A stretch of 64,000 bases of DNA from Polynucleobacter sp. AP-Kaivos-20-H2 (GTDB lineage: Bacteria > Pseudomonadota > Gammaproteobacteria > Burkholderiales > Burkholderiaceae), in the NCBI RefSeq assembly GCF_018882215.1, contig NZ_JACVOX010000002.1:496001-560000 (forward strand). Reading direction: 5' to 3'. Shown in pieces: positions 19,657 to 32,259 of this stretch (position 1 is its first letter; each line of letters starts with the position of its first letter). The translations under genes and the position numbers were made by a program. The notes under the pieces are model-generated. The model saw nothing but the letters and a program-made list of their open reading frames with translations. It ran no database searches and was not told where the DNA came from.

Positions 19657-20217
19657 TTAGAAGCTTTTGTTTTTTGGCGCATTAGCAGAAGCTGCTACAC
19701 GACGCAAAATTTGAATCGCTAAATCACGACGCATTAAGCCCAAGAATCCTTGAATCTGGGCATCGTTTGCCAAAACAGTAGAGACTGAAAAGTCCAAGTC
19801 TCGGGTAATATAAATTTCTGACTCAGGCACAACTTCGTTGCCGGCTGTATCAAAAGCTCTAAAAACTACACGAACATTTAAGCGATAAGCGGAAATCTGG
19901 CCATTGGCGTTAAAGGCCAAGATTTCTTGATTCGTAGTTTCATTCAGAATATCCAACATCAGATCTGCATCTCGTGGATTAATGGCGACCTTTACAGCAG
20001 TACCAGTCAACACGGCAGTTTGAATATCAGCCCGTAACTGAGGCGAAGGATTGCCCGTAATTGCAAGCGCCTTATAAGGCAGATCAACCGCTCCCTTCAA
20101 ACGAAAGCCACAAGCTGTTACTGAGCCGATTACTGCAGCTCCAAACAGGGCTAATGTAGAACGTCGCGCTATATTAATCGGCAATACGCCGCGCTTTGCA
20201 ATGTGCTCCGTCTTCAT
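19657..20217 (-). CDS. lptE: LPS-assembly lipoprotein LptE
   Basis: The product has 186 residues from the ATG at 20217; a TTG nine codons upstream would lie inside leuS. The N-terminus is basic, then hydrophobic (TLALFGAAVIGSVTAC), ending in a lipobox-like Cys at position 36. GFRLKGAVDLPYKAL follows, typical of LptE. The outer-membrane lipoprotein plugs LptD and helps deliver LPS to the cell surface. Two arginines precede the hydrophobic core (ARRSTLAL). The order leuS-lptE-holA matches other proteobacteria. Confidence 0.92.
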   Translation of the reverse strand: MKTEHIAKRGVLPINIARRSTLALFGAAVIGSVTACGFRLKGAVDLPYKALAITGNPSPQLRADIQTAVLTGTAVKVAINPRDADLMLDILNETTNQEILAFNANGQISAYRLNVRVVFRAFDTAGNEVVPESEIYITRDLDFSVSTVLANDAQIQGFLGLMRRDLAIQILRRVAASANAPKNKSF

Positions 20218-20233
20218 AGTTTTCTCATCTTCC

Positions 20234-22909
<2,676 letters not shown>

Positions 22910-22948
22910 TCAACAACTCTTTTCTTCTATTTTTGATTGATTGACTAA

Positions 22949-23752
22949 TTATTTACGTAAGCCAAGAACATCTTGCATGTCGAATAAACCTGCACTTTGG
23001 TTTTGCAAGAAACGGGCTGCACGCAATGAACCTTGCGCATAGGACTGACGGCTTGAAGATTTATGACTAATTTCAATACGCTCGCCATCACCAGCAAATA
23101 AAACAGTATGGTCACCAACAATATCGCCACCGCGAATCGTTGCAAAACCAATAGAGCCTTCTTTACGTTCACCGGTATGACCTTCACGTGCAAACACGGC
23201 AACGTCATCGAGCTTTTCACCTAAAGCATCCGCAATCACTTCACCCATCTTGAGTGCAGTACCAGAAGGAGCATCCACCTTATGCTTATGATGAGCCTCA
23301 ATAATCTCAATGTCATAACCTTGATTGAGCATCTTTGCAGCGATCTCTAGTAACTTAAAAGTCGCATTCACACCCACACTCATGTTTGGCGCAAAAACGA
23401 TCGCTAACTTTGCCGACGCTTTTTTCAAGCTAGCAATTTGATCGGTAGTTAGGCCTGTTGTACCGATAATCATTTTGGTGCCGGCCTTTTCCGCAAAAGC
23501 CAAATGGGCCATAGTGCCTTCAGGCCTAGTGAAGTCAATTAAGAATTGTGCATTAGCTAAAACCTGGGCAACATCAGAGGAAATGAGCACGCCAGTTTTT
23601 TTACCCAAGAAGGCGCCAGCATCTTCACCCAACTGTGGGCAAGCATTATGTTCAAGCGCACCAACCAACTGCGCATCAGTTGTATTGAGAACAGCCTCAA
23701 TCAACATCTTACCCATACGGCCTGTTGCGCCTGCTATTGCAATCTTCATCAT
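22949..23752 (-). CDS. dapB: 4-hydroxy-tetrahydrodipicolinate reductase
   Basis: The product has 267 residues from the ATG at 23752 (a second ATG follows directly). The frame is open 18 codons further up, but conservation begins at [16 protein letters not shown] and GCGAAGAAA lies just before these ATGs. The NAD(P)-binding [23 protein letters not shown], the catalytic [20 protein letters not shown] and [17 protein letters not shown] identify DapB, which acts in lysine and diaminopimelate synthesis. It lies between bamE and leuS, all on the minus strand. Confidence 0.97.
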   Translation of the reverse strand: MMKIAIAGATGRMGKMLIEAVLNTTDAQLVGALEHNACPQLGEDAGAFLGKKTGVLISSDVAQVLANAQFLIDFTRPEGTMAHLAFAEKAGTKMIIGTTGLTTDQIASLKKASAKLAIVFAPNMSVGVNATFKLLEIAAKMLNQGYDIEIIEAHHKHKVDAPSGTALKMGEVIADALGEKLDDVAVFAREGHTGERKEGSIGFATIRGGDIVGDHTVLFAGDGERIEISHKSSSRQSYAQGSLRAARFLQNQSAGLFDMQDVLGLRK

Positions 23753-23817
23753 TTTTCTTCGCTTCTGATTAAAAGTGGCTGAAGAAACTGACTTCAGCAT
23801 CAACACATAAGTAATTT

Positions 23818-24534
23818 CTACTTGGCTTCACTAGCCTGCGGAACATTAAGAGCGCCAGGCCCCAATGGCTCAGACTGAACATTTGGATCCTTTTTAGAAA
23901 AACTAAAATAGTCCCAGAATGAACTGCCAGTTTTAGCTGGCGGTATGGCTACACCAGCCGCTAAATTATCCGTTTTACTTGGCACCATCAGTTCAGGTTG
24001 CTGCAATGGCGGGGTAACTGGTGGCTTATTGGAGCCCGTGATGACTTCCCAGAACGAACGCTTGGTTTTGGCGTAGTTATCAATCTCGGCAACCATCTCA
24101 ACTTCTGTAGGCAAAGCATCACCTTCAAACTTCACTACTTTGTCGCCATCAAAGAACACTGTGACATGACGATCTTTGCCCATGACCTGACCAGCGCGCT
24201 TGAATTCAAAAATATAATCCCAGCGATTCGCATGGAAATAACTTGCCAATAATGGTGTACCTAAAATTTGGCGCACCTGTTCACGAGTCATGCCCAATTG
24301 CAACTTAGCGTACTGCTCGCTAGAAATAAAGTTGCCTTGCACAACATCCGGAACATAAGGTCTAAAAACCTTATTCATCCAAGCGCGTTGAGTTTCATCA
24401 ACGGCAGAAGTGCATCCAACCACCCCCATCAATCCCAATAGGGCCAGGGAGACCAGCCCCAATCGGGCAGGGGAATAAACACCCTTCAAAAACGGGTTCA
24501 AAAAGCGGGTAAAAAGTTCAAGGCAATTTTGCAT
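23818..24534 (-). CDS. bamE: Outer membrane protein assembly factor BamE
   Basis: The product has about 238 residues from the ATG at 24534; the start is uncertain because no ribosome binding site stands out. The signal segment [15 protein letters not shown] ends in a lipobox Cys. The SmpA/OmlA domain follows, with [48 protein letters not shown] and [19 protein letters not shown]. BamE is a lipoprotein of the BAM complex that inserts beta-barrel proteins. The C-terminal tail of about 100 residues is Pro/Ser/Lys-rich and longer than in E. coli BamE. It is divergent from fur, the common arrangement in this group. Confidence 0.93.
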   Translation of the reverse strand: MQNCLELFTRFLNPFLKGVYSPARLGLVSLALLGLMGVVGCTSAVDETQRAWMNKVFRPYVPDVVQGNFISSEQYAKLQLGMTREQVRQILGTPLLASYFHANRWDYIFEFKRAGQVMGKDRHVTVFFDGDKVVKFEGDALPTEVEMVAEIDNYAKTKRSFWEVITGSNKPPVTPPLQQPELMVPSKTDNLAAGVAIPPAKTGSSFWDYFSFSKKDPNVQSEPLGPGALNVPQASEAK

Positions 24535-24583
24535 GGCTGGCCGTATCATTAAGACATTGATTTTAGCTCCCAATGCCATAAAT

Positions 24584-25036
24584 ATGACCCAAAACCCTAG
24601 TCCTGAAGATTTACGCGATATTGGCCTAAAAGCTACCGGCCCAAGGATGAAAATCCTCGATTTTTTTCATCAAAACGGCGGAACCCACTTTAGCGCCGAA
24701 GATGTCTTCATGGCCTTAGCCAAAGAAGACAAAGAGATAGGCTTGGCAACGGTTTACCGGGTACTCACCCAATTTGAGCGGGCTGGCCTCCTATTGCGAA
24801 GCCATTTTGAATCCAGTAAGGGTGACAGCAGAGCCATCTATGAATTGAATGAGGGCCAACACCATGACCATCTGGTTTGCATTGATTGTGGGCATGTAGA
24901 GGAATTTGTGGACGAAGCCATTGAAAAAAGGCAGCGCGATATTGCCAAAAACCTGGGTTTTAAGCTCCAAGAGCATTCTTTGGCCATGTATGGCCAGTGC
25001 CTGAAGAAAAATTGCCGCAACAAACAAGCTAAATAA
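24584..25036 (+). CDS. fur: Ferric uptake regulator
   Basis: The product has 150 residues from the ATG at 24584; the upstream open codons overlap the divergent bamE start region. The N-terminal winged helix has LRDIGLKATGPRMKILDFF, HFSAEDVFMALAKED and GLATVYRVLTQFERAGLL. The C-terminal metal-binding domain has HHDHLVCIDCGHVEEFVDEAI and a second Cys pair in QCLKKNCRNK. Fur uses Fe(II) to repress iron-uptake genes. I saw no 19-bp Fur box palindrome in the 50 bp between fur and bamE. Confidence 0.96.
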   Translation: MTQNPSPEDLRDIGLKATGPRMKILDFFHQNGGTHFSAEDVFMALAKEDKEIGLATVYRVLTQFERAGLLLRSHFESSKGDSRAIYELNEGQHHDHLVCIDCGHVEEFVDEAIEKRQRDIAKNLGFKLQEHSLAMYGQCLKKNCRNKQAK

Positions 25037-25073
25037 AACAGCCAAAATAAGCAGTTTTCAGCACTATAGAAGC

Positions 25074-25102
25074 AAAAAAGACCTCAAATTGAGGTCTTTT
25101 TT
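25074..25102. terminator. Bidirectional rho-independent terminator between fur and gap
   Basis: GACCTC (25080-25085) pairs with GAGGTC (25091-25096), with AAATT between and further A-T pairing inside. An A6 tract precedes and a T6 tract follows. The symmetry gives a U-tract on both strands, fitting the convergent fur and gap genes. Confidence 0.85.
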
Positions 25103-25182
25103 ACAAAATGAAGCCTAAAAAGAAGATTTAAGCGTTTTTTAACAACTTTTAAGCACTCTTAACTACTCTCATCTATTTTTTC

Positions 25183-26211
25183 TTACTTGACAGCCATTAA
25201 TGCTTCAGCAGCATTGAGCATCTGCACTGAATAACCCCATTCGTTGTCATACCAAGCTAGTACTTTGACCAACTTGCCGTCTGCAGAGACGCGAGTTTGG
25301 GAGGCGTCATAAATACTTGGGCGTGGGTCATGGTTAAAGTCGATGGATACCAATGGCAAAGTATTGAAGCCCAAAATACCTTTGAGATCACCTTCGCTAG
25401 CAGTCTTGAGAATGGCATTCACTTCGTCAACGCTGGTGGCGCGACTAGCAGCAAAAGTGAGGTCGACAACAGACACGTTAATCACTGGTACGCGCATCGC
25501 GAAACCATCAAAGCGACCTGCCAAAGCTGGCAGAACTAAACCAACCGCCTTAGCGGCACCAGTCTTCGTTGGAATCATGCTGGTAACAGCAGAACGTGCA
25601 CGACGCATATCCTTGTGATACACATCTGTTAATACTTGGTCATTAGTAAATGCATGAATCGTAGTCATCAAACCAGATTCAATACCAATCTTTTCTAAGA
25701 GCGGTTTAACTAATGGAGCCAAACAGTTTGTTGTGCAACTGGCATTAGATACAACCACATCGCCTGGCTTCAATACATTCTGGTTTACGCCGTACACAAT
25801 AGTTGCGTCTACATCTTTTTCGCCAGGAGCAGAAATCAATACTTTCTTCGCGCCCTGCTCAATATGAATCATGGCCTTTTCTTTTGAAGTGAACTTACCA
25901 GTACATTCCAAAACTAAATCAACGCCCAACTCACCCCATGGGGTTTCTGCGGGATTACGTGTGCAGAACATTTTGATACGGTCGCCATTGACCACCATGC
26001 AATCACCATCAACAGAAACGTCTGCTGGGAAGCGGCCGTGCGCAGAGTCATATTTTGTGAGGTGGGCATTAATTGCAATATCACCCATCGCATTAATTGC
26101 GACGATCTGGATATCACGACGCGGCTTACCGTTTACTTGATCTTCATACAAAGCACGCAATACCATGCGGCCAATACGCCCATAACCATTAATTGCGACA
26201 CGAATTGTCAT
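25183..26211 (-). CDS. gap: Glyceraldehyde-3-phosphate dehydrogenase, type I
   Basis: The 342-residue NAD-dependent enzyme of glycolysis and gluconeogenesis has an N-terminal Rossmann motif [17 protein letters not shown], the catalytic loop [13 protein letters not shown] (Cys159), [14 protein letters not shown], and [13 protein letters not shown] near the end. A GGGG sequence lies about 8 bp before the ATG. It is 42 bp downstream of tkt on the same strand, so the two central-carbon genes are probably co-transcribed, ending at the terminator beyond. Confidence 0.97.
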   Translation of the reverse strand: MTIRVAINGYGRIGRMVLRALYEDQVNGKPRRDIQIVAINAMGDIAINAHLTKYDSAHGRFPADVSVDGDCMVVNGDRIKMFCTRNPAETPWGELGVDLVLECTGKFTSKEKAMIHIEQGAKKVLISAPGEKDVDATIVYGVNQNVLKPGDVVVSNASCTTNCLAPLVKPLLEKIGIESGLMTTIHAFTNDQVLTDVYHKDMRRARSAVTSMIPTKTGAAKAVGLVLPALAGRFDGFAMRVPVINVSVVDLTFAASRATSVDEVNAILKTASEGDLKGILGFNTLPLVSIDFNHDPRPSIYDASQTRVSADGKLVKVLAWYDNEWGYSVQMLNAAEALMAVK

Positions 26212-26253
26212 TTATTTCCCCTTACTAATATTGAATTTACTTTGTACCGTGAA

Positions 26254-28245
26254 TTATTTCTTTGCGACGCATTGTTTAACTGTCTTCGCAATCTGATCAG
26301 CCGTTAGGCCAAAATATTCATACAACACTGGTGCCGGCGCTGATTCACCAAAGGTATCTACGCCATGAACTGCTGCACAACCATACTTCCACCAAAAATC
26401 GCTCACGCCCGCTTCAACTGCAATGCGCGGAATATTCGCAGACAATACTTTTGCTTTGTAGTCAGAATCTTGTTGATCAAAGACAGTGGTTGAAGGTATC
26501 GAGACCACTCGAATACCGAAGCCTTCTTTTTCTAACTGCTGCGCAGTTTGTAATGCAAGTGCAATTTCAGAACCAGTCGCAATAATGACTGCATCAATCT
26601 TGCCAGATGGATCACGCAAAACATAACCACCACGTGCGATTTCTTTAATTTGCGCAGGGGTACGAGATACAAATGGACAATTCTGACGACTAAAGATCAG
26701 GGCGCTAGGTCCATTTTTACGTTCAATAGCTGAGCCCCAAGCTACAGCAGTCTCTGTGGTGTCACAAGGACGCCAAACCATCAGGTTCGGTATGAGGCGC
26801 AAGCTAGCCACATGCTCCACAGACTGATGGGTTGGGCCATCCTCACCCAAACCGATTGAATCGTGGGTAAAGACAAAAATGCTGCGCAATTTCATCAAAG
26901 CAGCCATACGCAAAGCGTTACGACTGTAATCGGAGAAAGTTAAGAATGTGCCTCCAAATGGGATGTAACCACCATGCAAGGCAATGCCGTTCATGATGGC
27001 ACTCATGCCAAATTCACGGACACCATAATTAATATGGTTACCCCATTGATCACCGCGCACAGGTTTACAGGTTGACCAATTAGTGAGGTTGGATCCTGTT
27101 AAGTCAGCAGAGCCGCCCATAAATTCTGGTAAAGCAGGTGCCAAAGCTTCGATCGCGTTCTGACTTGCTTTACGAGTCGCAATGGTTTCTGCTTTAGTTT
27201 GGCAAGTTTTTAAGTACGCATTTAATGTAGATGAAAAATCTTTGGATAGATCACCTGCCATACGACGTTGCAATTCAGCAGCAAGTTCTGGAAATTTATT
27301 TTTGTATTTCTGAAATTCTTTATTCCACTCATGTTCAGCTGCTTGACCACGCTTTTTAAAATCCCAAGCAGCATAAATATCTTTTGGAACTTCAAATGGT
27401 GCGTATGGCCAATTCAATGCAACACGAGTAGCTGCAATTTCAGTCGCGCCCAATGGCGAGCCATGCACTTTATCGCTGCCAGCCATATTTGGCGAGCCTT
27501 GACCAATCGCGGTCTTGCAGCAAATCAGGGTTGGCTTATCGCTCTTTTTAGCCTTGGCAATCGCGGCAGATACAGCTTCTGCATCATGCCCATCAACAGC
27601 ACGAATCACATTCCAACCATAAGCCTCAAAACGCTTAGGGGTATCTTCGTTAAACCAAGAAACGACTTTGCCATCAATCGAGATGCCGTTGTCATCCCAT
27701 AATGCAATAAGCTTATTGAGTTTGAGTGTGCCAGCCAAAGAACATACTTCATGGCTAATGCCCTCCATCAAACAGCCATCGCCTAAAAATACATAGGTGA
27801 AGTGATTAACAATATTAAAGCCAGGGCGATTAAATTCTTCTGCCAATAATTTTTCAGCAAGCGCCATTCCCACTGCATTCGAAATTCCTTGACCCAATGG
27901 ACCAGTAGTTGTTTCTACGCCAGGAGTAATTCCATACTCAGGATGTCCTGGAGTTTTGCTATGCAATTGACGGAAATTTTTCAACTCTTCAATCGGCAAG
28001 TCGTAACCGGAAAGATGCAAGAGTGAATACAACAACATAGATCCGTGGCCATTAGATAAAACAAAACGATCGCGATCAATCCAATGGGGATCTGTTGGGT
28101 TATGTTTTAAATGTTCATTCCAAAGACCAACAGCAATATCTGCCATACCCATTGGCATGCCAGGGTGACCTGAATTTGCCTGCTGTACTGCATCCATGGA
28201 TAAGGCGCGAATGGCATTGGCCATACGAATTTGAAGATTTGACAT
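26254..28245 (-). CDS. tkt: Transketolase
   Basis: The 663-residue thiamine diphosphate enzyme transfers two-carbon units between sugar phosphates in the pentose phosphate pathway. It has the early [19 protein letters not shown] motif, [18 protein letters not shown], the ThDP/metal motif [20 protein letters not shown] with NGISIDG, the pyrimidine domain with [18 protein letters not shown], and the C-terminal domain with [12 protein letters not shown]. Length is typical. It is upstream of gap on the same strand and divergent from rsmE. Confidence 0.97.
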   Translation of the reverse strand: MSNLQIRMANAIRALSMDAVQQANSGHPGMPMGMADIAVGLWNEHLKHNPTDPHWIDRDRFVLSNGHGSMLLYSLLHLSGYDLPIEELKNFRQLHSKTPGHPEYGITPGVETTTGPLGQGISNAVGMALAEKLLAEEFNRPGFNIVNHFTYVFLGDGCLMEGISHEVCSLAGTLKLNKLIALWDDNGISIDGKVVSWFNEDTPKRFEAYGWNVIRAVDGHDAEAVSAAIAKAKKSDKPTLICCKTAIGQGSPNMAGSDKVHGSPLGATEIAATRVALNWPYAPFEVPKDIYAAWDFKKRGQAAEHEWNKEFQKYKNKFPELAAELQRRMAGDLSKDFSSTLNAYLKTCQTKAETIATRKASQNAIEALAPALPEFMGGSADLTGSNLTNWSTCKPVRGDQWGNHINYGVREFGMSAIMNGIALHGGYIPFGGTFLTFSDYSRNALRMAALMKLRSIFVFTHDSIGLGEDGPTHQSVEHVASLRLIPNLMVWRPCDTTETAVAWGSAIERKNGPSALIFSRQNCPFVSRTPAQIKEIARGGYVLRDPSGKIDAVIIATGSEIALALQTAQQLEKEGFGIRVVSIPSTTVFDQQDSDYKAKVLSANIPRIAVEAGVSDFWWKYGCAAVHGVDTFGESAPAPVLYEYFGLTADQIAKTVKQCVAKK

Positions 28246-28288
28246 CGTAAAAGTGGTCTCTGGAAAATTAATTGGCTATATTTCAGTA

Positions 28289-29050
28289 ATGCCTCAATTT
28301 TATCTTCCCGGACCATGGGAATCCCAAAAGCCAACCGCCCTCACCCCAGAGGTTGCCCACCATTTGCGCGTTAGACGCGTCCAAGTAGGGGAATTTTTCC
28401 CCGTATTTGATGGAAAGGGGCAAGTTGCCAAGGGTGAGCTCCTCTCTTTGAGTGGGAAAACGGGTCAAGTCCAGCTAACGGATATCCGCACCGACACCCA
28501 TCGTGAGACCCCATATGCCATTACTTTGGCCCAGGGATTGGCTGGTGGCGACAAAATGGACTGGATTGTTGAAAAAGCGGTAGAAACTGGCGCCCAAAAT
28601 ATTGCCCCATTGCAATGCGAGCGCTCCATCCTCAAACTCACCCGCTCTAGCGACCAAGAACGCGGTCAAAAGCGTCTAGCTCACTGGGAAGGGATTATTC
28701 AAGCTGCATGCGAACAATGCGACCGCACCGTCTTTACCAGCCTAGAGCCCATTCAAACTTTTGAAAGTTATTTAATAGCGACTCCAAAACCCGCACTCAA
28801 ACTACTACTCAGTCCTGATGCGTCGAAAAGCCTGTATTCAGTACTCTTTGAAAATGATCCACAAGATATCGTCTTAATGATCGGCCCTGAAGGCGGTCAT
28901 TCGCCTGAAGAAGAGGCGCAAGCGCAAGCAGCAGGCTATCAATTGGTTTCACTGGGGGAGCGGGTACTCAGAACAGAAACAGCGGGTGTAGTGGCTATTA
29001 CAGCCGTACACAGCATATGGAATCCTGAAATGCAAAATCGCCTCAAATAG
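28289..29050 (+). CDS. rsmE: 16S rRNA (uracil-1498-N3)-methyltransferase
   Basis: The product has 253 residues from the ATG at 28289 (MPQFYLPG); the frame is open 12 codons upstream, towards tkt. The SPOUT-fold enzyme shows an N-terminal PUA-like part (HHLRVRRVQVGEFFPVFDG) and the C-terminal knotted SAM site with LMIGPEGGHSPEEEAQAQAAG and LGERVLRTETAGVVAI. It methylates U1498 of 16S rRNA in assembled 30S subunits. The stop codon lies in the loop of a terminator-like hairpin. Confidence 0.95.
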   Translation: MPQFYLPGPWESQKPTALTPEVAHHLRVRRVQVGEFFPVFDGKGQVAKGELLSLSGKTGQVQLTDIRTDTHRETPYAITLAQGLAGGDKMDWIVEKAVETGAQNIAPLQCERSILKLTRSSDQERGQKRLAHWEGIIQAACEQCDRTVFTSLEPIQTFESYLIATPKPALKLLLSPDASKSLYSVLFENDPQDIVLMIGPEGGHSPEEEAQAQAAGYQLVSLGERVLRTETAGVVAITAVHSIWNPEMQNRLK

Positions 29051-29059
29051 AGGCGATTT
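29035..29059. terminator. Hairpin between convergent rsmE and barstar-family genes
   Basis: AAATCGCCTC (29035-29044) pairs perfectly with GAGGCGATTT (29050-29059) around AAATA. The rsmE stop codon sits across the loop edge. On the minus strand the stem is followed by TTTTGCATTT, so it most likely terminates the barstar-family transcript, and it may also stabilise the rsmE 3' end. Confidence 0.65.
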
Positions 29060-29083
29060 ATAAGGCTTGCAGGACTTTAGCGG

Positions 29084-29704
29084 TTAAGCAAAAGAATAGA
29101 AGACGCGGTATGGAGTGCGGCGCTCTGCCCAGAAATCAACGGCATCGCGGAAAACATCTAAAAGCGTTTCACGAGCTTCTTTGTCGAACTTCTGAGTGCA
29201 AGGCAGTCCTTCGAGCACCACTACAAATCCAGGTTGTGGACCAGACTTGTCTACGGTAGTTGTCAAAGCATCTAACAAAGGATCGTAATTTTTTGCCTGC
29301 TGCTTAGTAAATGAGTAAGCAATAGCAATAGATTCCAAAACCTCACCTTTAGTCATTGCATTTGCGCAATTGGCATAAATGAAGTGTTGACCCAATTCAG
29401 TTGCCGCTTCCTGCAAATCAGGAGTGCGGAAAGCGCGAATGGATTGAACGATATTAGGGCGCACACTGCGCAACATTGCCGGCGGTCCGGCATCGCGAAC
29501 GGCCAAAGCGGCACGCCAAGAAGCTGTCACTTTTTTCCCCGAAACTTGATTTGCTGCATAGGTTTGTAAACGAGATAAACCGCCTTCGGCATAAATGTTG
29601 GCAGCGGATGATTCGGTTTCCAGTCGATCATTGCTATCCCAACTTTCAGCACGGCTATGTTCATCGAAGCTGGCTGTATTGCTGTTTTCAGAGCGATTAT
29701 TCAT
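29084..29704 (-). CDS. Barstar-family protein
   Basis: The 206-residue protein has an N-terminal half (about 1-90) that is polar and low-complexity. The C-terminal domain resembles barstar, the inhibitor of the ribonuclease barnase: HFIYANCANAMTKGEVLESI, an AKNYDPLLDALTTTVDK helix matching the NWDALxDxL pattern, then GFVVVLEGLPCTQKF and a final AVDFWAERRTPYRVFYSF strand. No barnase-like ribonuclease is visible on either side. The role may be an orphan immunity protein or another protein-binding function. It lies between maeB and rsmE with its own terminator. Confidence 0.75.
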   Translation of the reverse strand: MNNRSENSNTASFDEHSRAESWDSNDRLETESSAANIYAEGGLSRLQTYAANQVSGKKVTASWRAALAVRDAGPPAMLRSVRPNIVQSIRAFRTPDLQEAATELGQHFIYANCANAMTKGEVLESIAIAYSFTKQQAKNYDPLLDALTTTVDKSGPQPGFVVVLEGLPCTQKFDKEARETLLDVFRDAVDFWAERRTPYRVFYSFA

Positions 29705-29790
29705 GATGGGTGCTAGGTTACCCGTAACACGCCATCAAATCAAGCCCAAATACAGTGCATTTTATGTAAAGCACTGATTTATATAGAAAT

Positions 29791-29824
29791 AATTTATGTA
29801 AGTTATTACTAACTTACATAAATT
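29791..29824 (-). repeat. Perfect 15-bp inverted repeat after maeB
   Basis: AATTTATGTAAGTTA (29791-29805) and TAACTTACATAAATT (29810-29824) are exact reverse complements with a 4-bp TTAC loop, starting 8 bp past the maeB stop. On the minus strand it is followed by ATTTCTATATAAAT. It could act as an AT-rich transcription terminator or mRNA 3'-end stabiliser for maeB. It is unusually long and contains only four G/C pairs. Confidence 0.8.
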
Positions 29825-29832
29825 ACCAATTC

Positions 29833-32154
29833 TTAAGAAATGCCTCTGGCGTTACTTGCTGCCTCTACAACCGCCAAAGTTGTCACATTCACAATACGGC
29901 GCACAGTTGCGGCCGGAGTGAGGATGTGAATTGGCTTAGCAACACCCAGCAACAACGGGCCGATTGCAATGCCATTGCCTGCTGCTGTTTTTAGCAAGTT
30001 GTAAGAAATATTTGCTGCATCAATGTTTGGCAAAACCAATAGATTGGCATCACCCTTCAGTGAAGACGAAGATACTGCACCTTCACGAATGCTTGCATCT
30101 AAAGCGCTATCGCCATGCATCTCTCCATCAACCTCTAAAGTTGGATCCGCCTTCTGAAGCAATGCCAATACTTCGCGCATTTTGACTGCGGAAGGGGCGT
30201 TGCTAGAACCAAAATTCGAATGGGACAGAAGCGCAACTTTAGGCGCTAGCCCTAGCTTTCTCATTTCGCTTGCCGCCATGAGAGTGAGGTCTGCTAACTG
30301 TTCAGCAGTAGGATCAAGATTGATATGGGTGTCCACTAAAAATACTTGGCGACCCGGAAGGATCAAACCTGACATCGCACCATATACATTTGCACCAGGC
30401 TCATGCCCAATCACTTCATCAATATATTTCAAGTGCGTAGCGATATTGCCGACCGTGCCGGAGATCATGCCATCGGCCATGCCTTTTTGAATCAACAAGC
30501 TTCCAATCAAGCTGTTGCGGCGACGCACTTCCAACTTAGCAAACGACTGAGTTACGCCCTTACGCTCTGTGAGTCCAAGGTAGGTTTGCCAGAAATCACG
30601 GAAGCGTGAATCATTCTCTGGATTCACAATTTCAAAGTCATCGCCCGCTTTCATGCGCAGGCCAAACTTCTCAATACGATGTTCGATCACCGCTGGGCGA
30701 CCAATCAGAATTGGGGTTGCAAGATGCTCATCAATGATGATCTGCACTGCACGCAATACACGCTCATCTTCACCCTCAGCGAACACAATACGTTTTTGAT
30801 TTGCTGGTACACGTTTAGCAATGCTAAAGAGTGGCTTCATCAAAGTACCTGAGTGGTACACGAATTGCTGCAACTGATTGCGATAGGCATCGAAATCTTT
30901 AATTGGACGTAGAGCTACACCATCATCCATCGCCGCCTTAGCAACTGCAGGAGCAATCACAGTAATGAGGCGAGGATCGAATGGCTTCGGAATTAAATAC
31001 TCTGGGCCAAAGGATAAGTTATCGAGACCGTAAACAGACGCCACCACTTCGCTCTGTTCTGCTTGAGCCAATTCCGCTACAGCCTTGACCGCTGCGACTT
31101 CCATGCCACGGGTAATCGTTGTTGCACCCACATCTAATGCACCGCGGAAGATGAACGGGAAACACAAAACGTTATTCACTTGGTTCGGATAATCAGTACG
31201 ACCTGTTGCCATCACTGCATCTGGACGAACCGCTTTTACTTCTTCAGGCAAGATTTCTGGGGTTGGGTTTGCCAAGGCATAAACTAATGGCTTTGGCGCC
31301 ATCTTCTTCACCATGTCTTGCTTAAGCACACCGCCAGCGGAAAGACCTAAGAAAATATCTGCACCTTCAATCGCTTGATCAAGCGTGCGCAGATCCGTCT
31401 CTTGGCAGAATGGCTCCTTCTCAGGATCCATCAACTCTTTACGGCCCTTGTATGCAACTCCAGCCAAGTCAGTAACCCAAATATTTTTACGCTGAATACC
31501 TAAATCAACCAATAGGTCTAAACAGGCTAGCGCAGCAGCGCCCGCTCCTGAAGTAACTAACTTCACTTCTTCTACTTTTTTGCCAACCACCTTCAAGCCA
31601 TTGAGGATGGCGGCTGCAACCACAATCGCTGTACCGTGCTGATCATCGTGGAAGACTGGAATCTTCATGCGAGCTTGCAACTTACGCTCAACGACAAAGC
31701 AATCGGGCGCTTTAATATCTTCTAAATTAATGCCGCCAAAAGTTGGCTCTAGTGCCGCAATAATTTCTACTAATTTATCGGGATCGTTTTCATTCACTTC
31801 AATATCGAAAACGTCAATGCCAGCAAACTTCTTAAAGAGAACTGCTTTACCTTCCATCACTGGCTTACTTGCCAGCGGTCCAATATTTCCCAAACCTAAA
31901 ACGGCTGTACCGTTCGTAATAACGCCAACTAAATTTCCACGTGCTGTGTACTTGAATGCATTTGCAGGATCTTTCACAATCTCTTCGCAAGGGGCTGCCA
32001 CACCAGGCGTATATGCGAGCGCTAAGTCTCGCTGATTGGTTAATTGTTTTGTTGGGGCAATTTCAATTTTTCCCGGAGTCGGAAACTCGTGGTACTGAAG
32101 CGCTGCCTCTCTTAAGGCTGCAATTTGTTGCTCTTTATTATTTTCTTTGCTCAT
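29833..32154 (-). CDS. maeB: NADP-dependent malic enzyme with phosphotransacetylase-like domain
   Basis: The 773-residue two-domain protein has an N-terminal malic enzyme part (about 1-420) with [53 protein letters not shown] and a nucleotide-binding [14 protein letters not shown]. The C-terminal part (about 430-760) resembles phosphotransacetylase, with [19 protein letters not shown] and [20 protein letters not shown]. MaeB decarboxylates malate to pyruvate and makes NADPH; the PTA-like part is regulatory in characterised homologues. Length fits E. coli MaeB (759). Confidence 0.96.
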   Translation of the reverse strand: MSKENNKEQQIAALREAALQYHEFPTPGKIEIAPTKQLTNQRDLALAYTPGVAAPCEEIVKDPANAFKYTARGNLVGVITNGTAVLGLGNIGPLASKPVMEGKAVLFKKFAGIDVFDIEVNENDPDKLVEIIAALEPTFGGINLEDIKAPDCFVVERKLQARMKIPVFHDDQHGTAIVVAAAILNGLKVVGKKVEEVKLVTSGAGAAALACLDLLVDLGIQRKNIWVTDLAGVAYKGRKELMDPEKEPFCQETDLRTLDQAIEGADIFLGLSAGGVLKQDMVKKMAPKPLVYALANPTPEILPEEVKAVRPDAVMATGRTDYPNQVNNVLCFPFIFRGALDVGATTITRGMEVAAVKAVAELAQAEQSEVVASVYGLDNLSFGPEYLIPKPFDPRLITVIAPAVAKAAMDDGVALRPIKDFDAYRNQLQQFVYHSGTLMKPLFSIAKRVPANQKRIVFAEGEDERVLRAVQIIIDEHLATPILIGRPAVIEHRIEKFGLRMKAGDDFEIVNPENDSRFRDFWQTYLGLTERKGVTQSFAKLEVRRRNSLIGSLLIQKGMADGMISGTVGNIATHLKYIDEVIGHEPGANVYGAMSGLILPGRQVFLVDTHINLDPTAEQLADLTLMAASEMRKLGLAPKVALLSHSNFGSSNAPSAVKMREVLALLQKADPTLEVDGEMHGDSALDASIREGAVSSSSLKGDANLLVLPNIDAANISYNLLKTAAGNGIAIGPLLLGVAKPIHILTPAATVRRIVNVTTLAVVEAASNARGIS

Positions 32155-32233
32155 CCACTAACTCGCTAAGTTCTGTCTTATCTTCGTTTATCTAAGACTT
32201 ATAAGACTTCAATTCTATTCCTCTCGGACATTC

Positions 32234-32259
32234 ACCCCATAACCACCATAAAATGGGGT
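32234..32259 (+). promoter_or_regulatory. Hairpin abutting the thiL start codon
   Basis: ACCCCAT (32234-32240) pairs with ATGGGGT (32253-32259), separated by 12 bp, and ends exactly at the base before the thiL ATG at 32260. The GGGG is the only purine-rich stretch near the start, so pairing would hide the ribosome binding region. No TPP riboswitch sequence was recognised upstream. Confidence 0.4.

Noticed and set aside
24534..24584. Fur box between bamE and fur
   Set aside because: No GATAATGATAATCATTATC-like 19-bp palindrome is visible in the 50-bp gap.
32155..32259. TPP riboswitch upstream of thiL
   Set aside because: I looked for the conserved THI-box sequences in the 105-bp gap and saw none.
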